DNA from: Calothrix sp. PCC 7103
GTDB lineage: Bacteria > Cyanobacteriota > Cyanobacteriia > Cyanobacteriales > Nostocaceae
Assembly (NCBI RefSeq): GCF_000331305.1
Contig: NZ_KB217478.1
Location: forward strand, 3,319,795-3,383,794
Direction of reading: 5' to 3'
DNA length: 64,000 nt
Shown here: positions 8,462-17,878 of the stretch, piece by piece
How positions within the stretch are numbered: position 1 is the stretch's first letter
Layout of the letters: the number at the start of each line of letters is the position of its first letter
The notes under the pieces: model-generated
Database searches by the model: none
Seen by the model: only the letters and a program-made list of their open reading frames with translations
What the model was told of the DNA's origin: nothing
Made by a program: the position numbers and the translations under genes

Positions 8462-10105
8462 ATGATAAAACGGAAAGTTTATTTACATTACCAAATTTTA
8501 CTGGGGGTTATTCTATTGGGCGCCTTCCTGCGGTTTTGGAATTTAGATTTTAAACCGCTATGGATGGATGAAGTAATCACCGCTATCTTTAGTTTAGGTA
8601 AAAATTACAAAGATTTACCTCTCGATAAGGTATTTCCATTAACAAACTTAACAGAGATTTTTAGCTATCAATCAGGAAAAAGTTGTCATAATATTGCTGC
8701 CAATCTCGCTTTGCAATCTACACACCCACCATTGTTTTTCTGCACTATGTACACTTGGTTGGGGTGGTGGCAACCGTTAGGAAATTGGATAGCTGAATTG
8801 CGATTTCTACCAGCTTTATTTGGTGTGGCGACAGTTTTTGTGATTTATTGGGTAAACCGGATTGCATTTTCAACTCAAGTTGGGTTAGCAGCAGCAGCTT
8901 GTATGGCTGTTTCTCCATTTGCTGTCTACCTTTCTCAAGAAGCGCGACATTATACTTTGCCAATGCTGTTAATTAGTTTAGCATTGCTCTTTCTAGTTAA
9001 AATTCAGCAGGATATTTTTCGTCATCAAAGAATTCGCGTTTGGGTATGGGGCTGTTGGGCAATAGTCAATACCATTAGTCTCTACGTCCATTACTTTTGT
9101 ATCCTGGCTTTAATCGCTCAAATAGTTACGTTAGTTTCACTACTAATATGGCAAAAAGCCAAGCACCGTCAAATTTGGTTAACACTAACTTTTTCTATCA
9201 CAGGTATTGCAGTTAGTTTTTTTCCTTGGTTCATGGTAATGCTGCATCACTCCAAGCGTTCCGAAACTGGTTGGTTAGAGGCGCCTCAACATGTAGCGCC
9301 GTTATACCAAACTATAATTAACTGGGTATTAATGCTAATTGCCTTTCCTGTAGAACAACAACCAATAGTCAACGCTGCTATCAGTGCTGTTTTTATGCTG
9401 CTTTGCGGAGTATGGTTTGTTCGTGAAGCAATAAAAGGATTAAGACAACTTTTAAAAAATCCAGACACTCAATTTTCTACCCTAACACTATTAGGTTTTA
9501 CTGCTTGCGTAGTCTTAGAATTTTTTGCCATTATTTATTTAACTCAAAAAGATATTACCGTCGTACCGCGTTATAACTTTGTATATTATCCTGGCTTTTG
9601 CGCTTTACTCGCTGTGAGTTTATTGGGGAGGGGTAAAGCGTTTCCTGCTGTTTTACTTGTTGGCATTGTTAGCTGTATATTCTTAAACTTCAACTTGGTT
9701 TTTCAAAAACCTTTCCAACCGGAACTAGTCGCGCGAAACTTTAACCAAGAACCTTCAGTTCCATTAATGGTAGTAGTCGGATACAGTGATTATCAAGATG
9801 TGGCTTTAGGATTAAGCTTTGGGTTAGCATTACAACAAATCAAAAGTAATTCTTTAACACCATACAATTTAGCCTTCTTTGATAAAAAATCTAATTTTCA
9901 AGCAGTTATAGATAAATTAGCACAGTTACCAGCCCAGAAGGCGCCTTTAAATTTATGGGTTGTTGCTTCTGGTTTGCGAAGACGCGATTTTCCTGAACAA
10001 ATAAATGTTTCTTCGCAATTGGGTTGTAATAAAGATGAGAAAAAATATTACCGCATTGGTATTCCTTACCAACTTTATAGGTGTAGAAAATTGGCAACGG
10101 ATTAA
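8462..10105 (+). CDS. ArnT/PMT-like membrane glycosyltransferase (GT39/83 type)
   Basis: The 547-residue polytopic protein begins with a TM helix and the family signature FLRFWNLDFKPLWMDEV, where the acidic D/E in the first periplasmic loop is the catalytic site in ArnT/PMT enzymes. STHPPLFF and about a dozen hydrophobic helices follow, with a soluble C-terminal tail. Such enzymes move sugars from polyprenyl-phosphate donors to lipids or proteins at the outer face of the membrane. The acceptor is unknown. The last codons (LATD, stop) are formed by one arm of the inverted repeat at 10091-10121. Confidence 0.8.
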   Translation: MIKRKVYLHYQILLGVILLGAFLRFWNLDFKPLWMDEVITAIFSLGKNYKDLPLDKVFPLTNLTEIFSYQSGKSCHNIAANLALQSTHPPLFFCTMYTWLGWWQPLGNWIAELRFLPALFGVATVFVIYWVNRIAFSTQVGLAAAACMAVSPFAVYLSQEARHYTLPMLLISLALLFLVKIQQDIFRHQRIRVWVWGCWAIVNTISLYVHYFCILALIAQIVTLVSLLIWQKAKHRQIWLTLTFSITGIAVSFFPWFMVMLHHSKRSETGWLEAPQHVAPLYQTIINWVLMLIAFPVEQQPIVNAAISAVFMLLCGVWFVREAIKGLRQLLKNPDTQFSTLTLLGFTACVVLEFFAIIYLTQKDITVVPRYNFVYYPGFCALLAVSLLGRGKAFPAVLLVGIVSCIFLNFNLVFQKPFQPELVARNFNQEPSVPLMVVVGYSDYQDVALGLSFGLALQQIKSNSLTPYNLAFFDKKSNFQAVIDKLAQLPAQKAPLNLWVVASGLRRRDFPEQINVSSQLGCNKDEKKYYRIGIPYQLYRCRKLATD

Positions 10106-10121
10106 AACGGATGTAACGGAT
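10091..10121. repeat. Left arm of a 31-nt inverted repeat around the gene-poor spacer
   Basis: TTGGCAACGGATTAAAACGG followed by ATGTAACGGAT has its reverse complement at 10631-10662 (one base shorter in the middle). The left arm overlaps the 3' end of the glycosyltransferase gene; the right arm abuts the raf1 stop codon. Confidence 0.85.
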
Positions 10122-10148
10122 GATTTTTGTTGTGTCTTATACTTTAAA

Positions 10149-10319
10149 ACTTACGCACTGTACAAACTAATTATCTTATAATTCAACGTAAATACGTCGT
10201 TTCAGTATTTTAGGAATTACCCTTTTATTTAGTAGTGGCGCCTTCAGGTTAGCCAAAAAACAAGCCATAAGGCTGGAAAAGAGTACCTACTATTCCAACT
10301 TTTCTGTCAATGCGTAAGT
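10149..10319. mobile_element. MITE-like element, 9-bp terminal inverted repeats
   Basis: The segment starts ACTTACGCA and ends TGCGTAAGT, exact reverse complements 171 bases apart. It has no coding capacity and lies inside the 10106-10663 spacer. TGCGTAAGT-type ends occur on small insertion elements in filamentous cyanobacteria, as I recall. I see no clear target duplication. Confidence 0.5.
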
Positions 10320-10369
10320 CCTATACTTGTATAAAAGTTAATTAATTATTCAGCTTGTTTAGCAGAAAG

Positions 10370-10465
10370 TTAGGTTTCTTTACAATATTCTTCTATTGCC
10401 TGCTTTATACGCTCTGGCAGGTAGTCCAAGATATTTTTGAGCGCGGTTGTGTCTTGTTTTTGCAT
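10370..10465 (-). pseudogene. 31-aa ORF, probable truncated remnant of a small cyanobacterial protein
   Basis: On the minus strand a short frame reads MQKQDTTALKNILDYLPERI and continues KQAIEEYCKET before a stop. The amphipathic, charged sequence looks like real coding sequence for the first 30 residues of a small DNA- or membrane-associated protein, but the rest is missing. It lies between a MITE-like element and an inverted-repeat arm, which fits decay by insertion. It could also be a genuine microprotein. Confidence 0.35.
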
Positions 10466-10630
10466 ACGCTAGAAGCGGTTATAAGTTTACTTTAAAACAG
10501 AGTGACAATCTTGAAGATGCTACCTAACGGAAAAACAACATTTACGTTTCTCAGCATGACATTATGTTCTTGTGGGATGGGCGCCTATATTGCCCGTCCC
10601 AGTATCAGATTTAAATGTAAAACAGATCAC

Positions 10631-10662
10631 CCATCCGTTACATCCGTTTTATCCGTTGCCAA
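10631..10662. repeat. Right arm of the 31-nt inverted repeat
   Basis: CATCCGTTACATCCGTTTTA and the adjoining TCCGTTGCCAA are the reverse complement of the left arm at 10091-10121. The arm ends two bases before the raf1 stop codon. Repeated CCGTT/CGGAT words give it internal periodicity. Confidence 0.85.
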
Positions 10663-10663
10663 T

Positions 10664-11752
10664 CTATTCTTCAATTTGCCAGGAGTCTTTGTTAAAGTCT
10701 TCGTCGAGTACTTTTTTCGCACGCACGATAACCGTAATTTTCCCTAATATTGGTACTTCCGGCTCCGTTTCAAACCATTGAAAGTCTAGTGTACCATTAT
10801 TATCGATGACAAAATAGCTATTCTCATCCCACTGACGTTGGGCACGGTCGATAACGACTACCACTTGCTCTAATGGTGAATTTGCGGTTTGGTTGGGTAG
10901 TCTTTCAGTACTAGATAAAATAACTACAGGGTCTTCTATTGCTAGTACTACTTGCCAACCGGGTAGTGGTACCCATGCTTGTTCTCCTGAAACGCGCACC
11001 ATGCGAAAGGCGCCTATTTCTTCAACTATTGGTACAGCTTTTAAGTCTTCGGGTTTTAATGGCATTTCACCTGCTACGGGTAAAATTCGTGCTAACTCGC
11101 TTGTTGATTCGAGACGGTAAAAAGGTAAAGTTGGCGCCGGACGTTTACTCACTACTGTAAAGTCTGTTAATAATTGCTCGATTTGTTTACGTGCTTGGGG
11201 TGAGTGGGCAAAACGTAGTCCTTTCGCGATGAGACGCGAACGTTCTTGTAAGTCGGTGTATTGACGTGCAAGTTTCCAAGATTGATAGGCAACTGCATCA
11301 CCTGGGTGTGCGGTAAAACCTTCAGGAGGGTTACGGAAGCGGGAAAAATCTTTGATTGCTCGTGCAATTTCTCTAGCTTCGTCGCAGTCAAGTTGGTGTT
11401 TAAAGGCAAGTTCTCCCGCAGAAGCGCGTTCTTCTTGAGTCAATAACCGAAATTCGTATAGTACATCGCTAGCACGTTGACTAAAGTGGGATAATACTTC
11501 AGAGGAGGCGCCAACTTTTTCGATAGACGAATAAACTTGGGCGCCAACTGTGACTTGATTTTGCTGAACTGGCTCAAAACCAGTTTCTTCAAAAATTGTT
11601 TGGGGATTGTAACCAGATTTTTGCAACTGCGTAATGGCAGAACCCCATTCCACCCAATTACCTTGTTTCTGTCTGAGTTTTCGCAATAGCTCAGATTTCT
11701 CTTCGTAGCTCAAATTGTCGGGGTTTTGAGTATCTTGTGGTTGGGATGTCAT
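10664..11752 (-). CDS. raf1: RuBisCO accumulation factor 1
   Basis: The protein starting MTSQPQDTQNPDNLSYEEK matches cyanobacterial Raf1: an N-terminal all-helical domain (LLRKLRQKQGNWVEWG to about residue 195) and a C-terminal beta-rich domain (LPFYRLESTSELARILPVAG to TVIVRAKKVLDEDF) joined by a short linker. Raf1 dimers bind RbcL dimers and assemble the L8 core of form I RuBisCO. I prefer the ATG at 11752 over one 33 bases upstream because the extra residues do not fit the family. It is not next to rbcLXS here. Confidence 0.9.
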   Translation of the reverse strand: MTSQPQDTQNPDNLSYEEKSELLRKLRQKQGNWVEWGSAITQLQKSGYNPQTIFEETGFEPVQQNQVTVGAQVYSSIEKVGASSEVLSHFSQRASDVLYEFRLLTQEERASAGELAFKHQLDCDEAREIARAIKDFSRFRNPPEGFTAHPGDAVAYQSWKLARQYTDLQERSRLIAKGLRFAHSPQARKQIEQLLTDFTVVSKRPAPTLPFYRLESTSELARILPVAGEMPLKPEDLKAVPIVEEIGAFRMVRVSGEQAWVPLPGWQVVLAIEDPVVILSSTERLPNQTANSPLEQVVVVIDRAQRQWDENSYFVIDNNGTLDFQWFETEPEVPILGKITVIVRAKKVLDEDFNKDSWQIEE

Positions 11753-12156
11753 AGAACGCTGGGCACTTTTACTAGTCAGATACATTCTACGGTAGGCGCC
11801 TGTACTCGTTCTTGATTACGCAACATATAGTTATGTAGCATCATAACTACGGGAAAATTAATGCTTAATTCTACACAATTTGTTATAGAAGCTCGTATAG
11901 AGCGATTTGGGATGTAACACTTGCCGACCGTGTATGATTGTGGTTATAAATAAAAGATACTCAATACCATAAGTATGTTTACGTATTATTTCTTATGCTT
12001 GATCCGAAAATACTGATACTGCATTTAAAAATAAATACGTAATATCTGATATTCAAATTAAATAATTCAGGATATTCCACAAGTTAATACTTGTTTTTTT
12101 AAATTAAGCTTGGTATTGAATATCACAATATCAATAAGAATTAAAGGAATTATCTT
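11753..12156. other. Gene-free divergent promoter region of raf1 and the response regulator
   Basis: This AT-rich gap of about 400 bases separates raf1 from the REC-GAF gene. Near 12112-12136 an imperfect hairpin (TATTGA-ATAT..ATAT-CAATA) lies just before the AAAGGAATT ribosome-binding site of the response regulator. I see no repeat family member and no supportable ORF. Confidence 0.5.
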
Positions 12157-13101
12157 ATGGATAATCCGATTCCTGAAATTGATAAAATCTGTAGGCAATT
12201 AATGACAATAGAAAAACCTAAAAAACTTAAGCTTTTAGTCGTTGACGATGAGCCAGATAATCTCGATTTGCTCTATCGTACTTTTCGACGAGACTTTAAT
12301 GTCTTAAAAGCAGACAGCGGTATCAACGCGCTTGAGGTTCTTGCTGCTGAAGGAGAAGTAGCTGTTATTATCTCTGACCAGCGAATGCCAGAAATGAAGG
12401 GAACTGAGTTTCTTAGTAAAACTGTACCTCAATTTCCTGATACCGTTCGCATTATCCTGACTGGTTTTACCGATATTGAGGACTTGGTAGAAGCAATTAA
12501 TGCTGGACAAGTTTATAAGTACATCACCAAACCGTGGGATCCTACTGAACTCAAGGCAGTGGTTCAACGTGCGGCAGAAACTTATGACTTACTCAAGCAG
12601 CGTACAGAAGAATTACGTCGTGCCAATGCCCAGATGGCACTTCTAACTTCTTTGGTCAATGTTACACAGCTATCAACTAGCTCTGATTCTATTCTCGAAC
12701 CCCTTGCAAGGTCATTTGGAGAAAGTTTTGGTGCCGATGGTTGTATTTTACAAATGATTGACACGCAGGAACTGGCGCCGATACAAGGAAGTTACTCGAC
12801 TGCTGGAAAAGTTGAGAACTGGCTAAGATCTGACCCACTAACTACCCAGGCAATAGCATCTGGTCAAATGCAAGTCTCAGTAAATGTGAGTAATGATGAA
12901 AAGCTAGCAGCAGTTTCACACTATTCAGATAATGGTGTTAAAGCGCATTTAATGGTACCTATTATCTATCGCAGTCAAACTCTTGCCGTGCTGTCGCTCC
13001 AATGGAAACAACCATTAGCTTTACGTGAAGACGAACTCAAACTTATTCATAGCTCTGCTCAACTTGCTGCTATAGCACTTACTGCTACTCGCTGTTGCTA
13101 A
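12157..13101 (+). CDS. Response regulator, REC plus GAF domains
   Basis: The receiver domain (about residues 25-145) has the acidic pair in VVDDEPD, the phosphorylatable Asp in ISDQRMPEM, T in ILTGFTD and K in YITKPWDP. This subtype is common in RpfG-like and HnoC-like regulators. A coiled linker (LLKQRTEELRRANAQ) leads into a GAF domain (about 165-310), a likely small-ligand or protein sensor with no GGDEF, EAL or HD-GYP output. AAAGGAATTATCTT precedes the ATG as a ribosome-binding site. No histidine kinase adjoins, so the partner is unknown. Confidence 0.85.
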   Translation: MDNPIPEIDKICRQLMTIEKPKKLKLLVVDDEPDNLDLLYRTFRRDFNVLKADSGINALEVLAAEGEVAVIISDQRMPEMKGTEFLSKTVPQFPDTVRIILTGFTDIEDLVEAINAGQVYKYITKPWDPTELKAVVQRAAETYDLLKQRTEELRRANAQMALLTSLVNVTQLSTSSDSILEPLARSFGESFGADGCILQMIDTQELAPIQGSYSTAGKVENWLRSDPLTTQAIASGQMQVSVNVSNDEKLAAVSHYSDNGVKAHLMVPIIYRSQTLAVLSLQWKQPLALREDELKLIHSSAQLAAIALTATRCC

Positions 13102-13601
13102 TACAGTGTTTACACTTTATTGTAAAAACCCCACGTGTAGAGACGCGCAATTCCGTGAATGCGTCTCTACATTATTTATTTTGTATGTATCTGATTACAT
13201 TTATACATTCTATAACGCCTCTACATTTAGATATATAACGCTCTATTTGTATAGAAAGATTGTTGCTCTTCAACTAAATTTCTTGACTAAATTTATTAAT
13301 TATTGTATTATTGATGTAAGTGCTATAAAAAAATAAACTTGTAATCAAACAGCAAAGCTACTATTAAGTAACTTTATATTATTAGTAGTCGAGGTGCGCT
13401 TTTATGTATAACTTTGGTGATGTTTTAGAAGGAATTCCTGATATATAGCTATTGGTAGATAGCTGTAACAAAGCTTGCTATTGAGAGTGCAGCGCTATAT
13501 TTATATAAAGAAGAATTAGAAATTTGATAAATAATAATAGCAAGCGTTTCAAGCATTTTTGAAGTCGTAGGTAATACCCCTATGCTTCACATTAAGAAAA
13601 A
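13102..13601. other. Gene-free spacer
   Basis: The stretch is AT-rich and free of supportable genes. It holds one family A palindrome (13137-13170) and leads into the structured leader at 13602-13706. Confidence 0.5.
13137..13170. repeat. Family A palindrome, diverged-loop copy
   Basis: The arms GTAGAGACGC and GCGTCTCTAC are intact, but the centre is longer (14 nt) than in other copies, so conservation is in the arms. Confidence 0.85.
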
Positions 13602-13706
13602 GAGACCAGAAAAACTTTCCAATGAGTGGAAATTAAGTAGAGGCATAATTTGTATTGTCTCTGGTTTTCTGCGAGCTAGCGTGGTTATCCACTAGCTAAA
13701 GGTCTC
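13602..13706 (+). promoter_or_regulatory. Candidate structured leader upstream of EamA transporter
   Basis: The RNA could fold as a multi-branched structure. GAGACC (13602-13607) pairs with GGTCTC (13701-13706) and AGAAAA (13608-13613) with TTTTCT (13665-13670). Enclosed hairpins are TTTCCA/TGGAAA (13616-13632) and GCTA..GTGG/CCAC-TAGC (13675-13696). GAGAC can alternatively pair with GTCTC at 13657-13661, so two exclusive folds are possible. It ends about 18 bases before the transporter ATG, which has no Shine-Dalgarno sequence. It matches no riboswitch class I recognise. Confidence 0.4.
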
Positions 13707-13724
13707 GAACTACCAAAATTTTTT

Positions 13725-14702
13725 ATGACTCAGCTAGTAGAAAGTATAAAGAAAGATACGTTTGGGGAAGCTACGCTTTTACCCATATCGACAACATTAT
13801 CAACCAAACTATCAAAATTCCCAGCGGTTGGACTTGCAGTGTTATGTGCTGCTTGCTTCGGTGTAACGGTTCCAATGACGAAGCAATCGCTTGTTGATTT
13901 ATCACCTTTAATGATTTTGGTAATTCAAGGTATATCAAGCATTATTTTTTTGTGGTCAGTTGTCTTATATCAAAAAGTTGAGATACCAAAAAAATCAGTT
14001 GCTTGGAGTGCGAGTTTAATCGGTTTTTTAGAACCGGGTTTGTCATATATTTTCGCGACTATTGGCTTAAGTTTGACGACAGCAAGTAATGCGACACTCA
14101 TTTCTGTCAGCGAACCAATTATAACTATTGCCTTAGCAGCGATTTTACTCAAAGAAAAAATTAGTTCACCACTTATTAAACTAGCACTCGTTGCTTGTGT
14201 CGGAGTTGGGATGGTCGCATCTCCAAGTATAACTAATATTACAGGTGATTCTTTAACTGGCGATTTTCTTGTAATGCTTGGGGTTGTATGCGCTTCACTA
14301 TATGCGATTGTAGCTCGACCATTACTTAAAAAAGTGGCGCCGTTAGTTTTAGTAGCGCTTCAACAGTCGTTTGCACTGGCTTGGTTTGTACTAATTCTTA
14401 CAATATTGCAGTTGATGGGTCAAAACCCTATTAACTTGGGGCAATTCCATTTTGAAAGTGTCTTGCTAGCAATAATTTCAGGTATTGTCGGACAAGGTTT
14501 GGCGTTTTGGCTATATTTACTCGCACTACGAACATCTGGTGTGAGTGTAACTTCGCTATATCTAACGCTTATTCCATTATTTGGTGTTGCGACTGCTTAT
14601 GTGACCCTTGGAGAAAGACTTTCGTTAATTCAGACTTTAGGTGGTGGACTTATTCTAGTAGTCGTGCTGTTTATTTCTCAGTTACCTGAAGCAAAACATT
14701 AA
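13725..14702 (+). CDS. EamA (DMT superfamily) transporter
   Basis: The 325-residue protein has about ten TM helices arranged as two EamA repeats. The first opens AVGLAVLCAACFGVTVPMTKQ and contains ATIGLSLTTASNATLISVSEPI; the second contains FWLYLLALRTSGVSVTSLY. Members of this drug/metabolite family export amino acids or small metabolites; the substrate here is unknown. An N-terminal cytoplasmic stretch of about 30 residues precedes the first helix. The leader at 13602-13706 may regulate it. A second, unrelated EamA gene lies at 42118. Confidence 0.85.
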   Translation: MTQLVESIKKDTFGEATLLPISTTLSTKLSKFPAVGLAVLCAACFGVTVPMTKQSLVDLSPLMILVIQGISSIIFLWSVVLYQKVEIPKKSVAWSASLIGFLEPGLSYIFATIGLSLTTASNATLISVSEPIITIALAAILLKEKISSPLIKLALVACVGVGMVASPSITNITGDSLTGDFLVMLGVVCASLYAIVARPLLKKVAPLVLVALQQSFALAWFVLILTILQLMGQNPINLGQFHFESVLLAIISGIVGQGLAFWLYLLALRTSGVSVTSLYLTLIPLFGVATAYVTLGERLSLIQTLGGGLILVVVLFISQLPEAKH

Positions 14703-14708
14703 ACGTTG

Positions 14709-14736
14709 TAGAGACGCGATTTATCGCGTCTCTACA
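14709..14736. repeat. Family A palindrome
   Basis: A 28-nt near-perfect palindrome (arms GTAGAGACGCGAT/ATCGCGTCTCTAC) sits just after the EamA stop and could act as a terminator-like hairpin. Confidence 0.9.
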
Positions 14737-14775
14737 TTTTGGTATTGTTATAAAGGAAATATTTCTCCCTAATTC

Positions 14776-15465
14776 ATGAGCGAAGAAGTACGTGCTATTT
14801 TTAACCGCATTGCTCCTGTTTACGACGAACTGAACGACAAGCTAAGTTTTGGGCAGCATAAGGTTTGGAAAGAAATGACGGTGAAATGGAGCCAAGCTAA
14901 ACCTGGTGATACATGTGTTGATTTATGCTGCGGTAGTGGCGATATCTCGTTACGGTTAGCGCGTCGTATCGGGACGGGAAAGGTATACGGGGTTGATTTT
15001 TCGAGTGAGTTACTAGCTGTAGCAGCATCGCGGACAAAAAGTTTGTATAAGCAACCCCCAGTTACTTGGATAGAAGCTGATGTTTTAAATTTACCATTTG
15101 AGGATAATTTCTTTGATGCTGCGACAATGGGGTATGGGCTACGAAACGTTGGCGATATTAAGCGCTGCTTAGAAGAAATTTATCGTGTTTTAAAGTCAGG
15201 CGCCTCATGTGCGATACTAGATTTTCACCGTCCGAGTAACCCAATAATGCGCTCTTTTCAGCAATGGTATCTAGATAATTTAGTCGTGAGTACCGCTACA
15301 CAAATGGGATTGAAGGAAGAATACGCTTATATTAGTCCCAGCTTAGACCGTTTCCCTATTGGTAGCGAACAAGTTGCCATCGCGCGCCAAGTTGGTTTTA
15401 CTTCTTCCACACATTACCCAATTGCAAACGGTATGATGGGAGTATTAGTCGTTAATAAATATTAA
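14776..15465 (+). CDS. menG: Demethylphylloquinone methyltransferase (MenG/UbiE family)
   Basis: The 229-residue class I SAM methyltransferase has the UbiE/MenG signatures FNRIAPVYDELND, motif I VDLCCGSGD, ADVLNLPFEDN and MGYGLRNVGD. It performs the last C-methylation of phylloquinone (vitamin K1), the photosystem I secondary acceptor, at the thylakoid membrane. Length and motifs are complete. The ATG follows a family A palindrome by about 40 bases, so it probably has its own promoter. It is followed by the DUF445 gene 28 bases later, and the two may be cotranscribed. Confidence 0.9.
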   Translation: MSEEVRAIFNRIAPVYDELNDKLSFGQHKVWKEMTVKWSQAKPGDTCVDLCCGSGDISLRLARRIGTGKVYGVDFSSELLAVAASRTKSLYKQPPVTWIEADVLNLPFEDNFFDAATMGYGLRNVGDIKRCLEEIYRVLKSGASCAILDFHRPSNPIMRSFQQWYLDNLVVSTATQMGLKEEYAYISPSLDRFPIGSEQVAIARQVGFTSSTHYPIANGMMGVLVVNKY

Positions 15466-15493
15466 GTTAGTAACTCCTAACTAAATTAATCCC

Positions 15494-16729
15494 TTGGATT
15501 GGTCTCATCTCTGGCTTTACGTGTCCCCCCCGGTTCTCGGCGGAATTATTGGCTACTTCACTAACGATGTAGCCATAAAAATGCTATTCCGTCCTTACCG
15601 TGAGCTTTATATCGGTCGAAAGCGTATCCCGTTTACTCCTGGTTTAATACCCCGTAACCAGGAACGTCTTGCTAAAAATATTTCGGATACGATAATGGGG
15701 TCGTTGTTGACACCCCAAGAATTGCAAAATTTGGCGCGGCGCCTTTTGCAAACAGATCGTGTTGAGGGTGCAATTCTTTGGTTGCTGCAATCAGCACTCG
15801 AACAAATAAAATTTGATAAAGACAAGAAAAGCGCCAAAATTCTAGCGAGTATTTTGCGTGACTTGCTCGGCGAGTCTTTACCGCGTCTGCTCAAAACTTT
15901 AGCGCATCGCGAAGATTTTTTAGAGACGCAAATCAACCAAATATTCGATCAAGTATTACTCGAATTTCAGCTTACCGACGAACAAGCGAAACGTCTTGCT
16001 GATTGGTTGCTGCAAGTTGTTTTACCCCCTGATACTATTCGGTCGGCAATCGTTGATTTTTTAACTGACCGCACGATACAAACTATAGATGAGAGTTTTC
16101 GCGAAAAAACCAGTGGTACTTACTGGGTGGTGGCAAACTTATTTGGGTTGCGAAATACCTTAACCCGTTTGAGAACTTTTTGCCTCGACGAAAAAGACGC
16201 AACAAACACCCGCTTACGCGAACTCACTCAAGATTTAAACGTCAACGACCGCATTAAAAGATTTTTGCTCGACCTGTCGCTACAAAATCTCCCTATCGCC
16301 ACAGTTCGCCAATTACGCAAAACAACGCGCGAGAGCGTTCGCCATTATTTGCAAACCAGTGGTGGAGAATTGTTACAAGGACTAAGCGACTCAATGGACT
16401 GGGACAACATCGCAGCAGTACTTATTACCCGTTTAGGCACCTCACCAGTAGTAAGCGCTTCGCTCGAAACTGTCAGTAAAGAACTCGCGTTAGTTCTCGA
16501 AAAATATTTAGAAAGAGATTTAGAAAAAATCGTAGCTCAAGTAATACCCATTCTATCCATCGACCAAGTTATCATCGACCGCGTAAAATCCACATCACCC
16601 GCCGACCTTGAAGCAGCCATCGAAGGAATCGTCAAAAACGAATTACAAGCCATCGTAAGTCTAGGTGGTATTTTAGGGTTCGTCGTCGGCTTACTCCAAA
16701 CAGCCCTACTTTTATTCAGTGGGTCATAG
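15494..16729 (+). CDS. DUF445 family membrane protein, TTG start
   Basis: The N-terminus [20 protein letters not shown] and [16 protein letters not shown] is the DUF445 signature, with a first TM segment. The C-terminus has a second TM stretch ([20 protein letters not shown]), and a long helical region lies between. The start must be TTG at 15494, because the conserved MDW residues begin there and no ATG fits. The function of DUF445 proteins is not established; the middle region suggests an amphipathic membrane-shaping or scaffold role, which is only inference. Confidence 0.85.
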   Translation: MDWSHLWLYVSPPVLGGIIGYFTNDVAIKMLFRPYRELYIGRKRIPFTPGLIPRNQERLAKNISDTIMGSLLTPQELQNLARRLLQTDRVEGAILWLLQSALEQIKFDKDKKSAKILASILRDLLGESLPRLLKTLAHREDFLETQINQIFDQVLLEFQLTDEQAKRLADWLLQVVLPPDTIRSAIVDFLTDRTIQTIDESFREKTSGTYWVVANLFGLRNTLTRLRTFCLDEKDATNTRLRELTQDLNVNDRIKRFLLDLSLQNLPIATVRQLRKTTRESVRHYLQTSGGELLQGLSDSMDWDNIAAVLITRLGTSPVVSASLETVSKELALVLEKYLERDLEKIVAQVIPILSIDQVIIDRVKSTSPADLEAAIEGIVKNELQAIVSLGGILGFVVGLLQTALLLFSGS

Positions 16730-17146
16730 GCGCCTTTTATTAAATAGGCATCCTCTAGAGTCCCATCCCCACCCAATTTTAAAGAAAATATAAAGACACC
16801 GCTACTATATTTTAAAGTATTGATAAAGTTGAGGCTTGATTGAAAAATTCAAGCTGAAAAAGAAATTTATATCAGAAAAAGTCTGACAGCCGCTAAAATA
16901 CGTTGTTTCTCGAATAAAGTTAGGAATTTGGTGCGTACAAGCAACACTCTGTAGAAGAGGGTGTATTTTTTAATGAGTATATAACGAAATATATAAAAAA
17001 AGATACTTTTAATTTACTGTCACTATTAGTAATTCCATTGTATAAATTAATAACATCGCAGTTATCCGCACGCATAAGTTGACAGCGATAGTGTCATGTA
17101 GATGAAATACATAATCATTTTGTCAATGACTTATTCACTACATAAT

Positions 17147-17162
17147 TGTGATTCAAATCACA
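17147..17162. promoter_or_regulatory. CRP-type palindromic operator
   Basis: TGTGA-TTCAAA-TCACA matches the TGTGA-N6-TCACA consensus of CRP-family cAMP regulators exactly. The palindrome extends to 10-bp arms (17144-17165, AATTGTGATT/AATCACAATT). Cyanobacterial SyCRP1-type regulators use this consensus. It is about 1.4 kb upstream of the exopolysaccharide operon's first gene, or 0.5 kb before the small ORF. Confidence 0.55.
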
Positions 17163-17680
17163 ATTGTGACGCTACTATATTGACGTGTCGTGTATACACT
17201 TAAGTAAATACAAAAATACTAGTTCTCAAGTAACCAGCATCTCAAATTTCCTTTCACGGCAATTAATGTGTATAAAAATACTTAATATTAATTTATTGCG
17301 TTTGAATATGTATTAAATAAAACTGTATAAAAAAATTCTGAAGTAGATAGTAACTTCTATGTACTTTAGCTGTAATACTATTTAAATTAAAAGTTAGATA
17401 AGTTTTGAATAACCTCGATTAGTTTGCATAGGAGTATACAACTGCTATATAATCATCATTGGTTATTCTTACTGAATTCTTAAATATTTAAGGGTGCTGT
17501 TTTGCCAACAAGGAGTTAACGTTTTAACATGAAGGAGAGAATAGTTAATGTAGTGTGTATGACAATTTCACATTGTTGATTGTGATAATCTCGCTTAGTA
17601 TATAGAAGAACGCCAATTGATTATTCCTTGATTGACTGAAAAACGAATCAACCGTAGATACCAAGCATATTTTTTACAGC

Positions 17681-17878
17681 TTGAGCTATTTGTATCGGCG
17701 CCGTTCAAAAGTCGGGAACTATTTGTATAGCGTTATTCTAGGAGGTAAAACCTTTTTTAAAGTCAGTGAAACTAACGGACGCAAAATTACCAAAATTACG
17801 TCGATGTTAGAAATCTGCCAAACTGGCAACACAACTGTTTTAGATTTGTTATTAATGTATTTACGAGAGGCTCTGTGA
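17681..17878 (+). CDS. Questionable small ORF (65 aa)
   Basis: A TTG-initiated frame reads SYLYRRRSKVGNYLYSVILG and ends in a leucine-rich helix (VLDLLLMYLREAL). Its charge pattern and ending look plausibly coding, and it contains a GGCGCC site as most genes here do. There is no good ribosome-binding site and I know no family. It could be a remnant of a larger gene. Confidence 0.3.
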   Translation: MSYLYRRRSKVGNYLYSVILGGKTFFKVSETNGRKITKITSMLEICQTGNTTVLDLLLMYLREAL

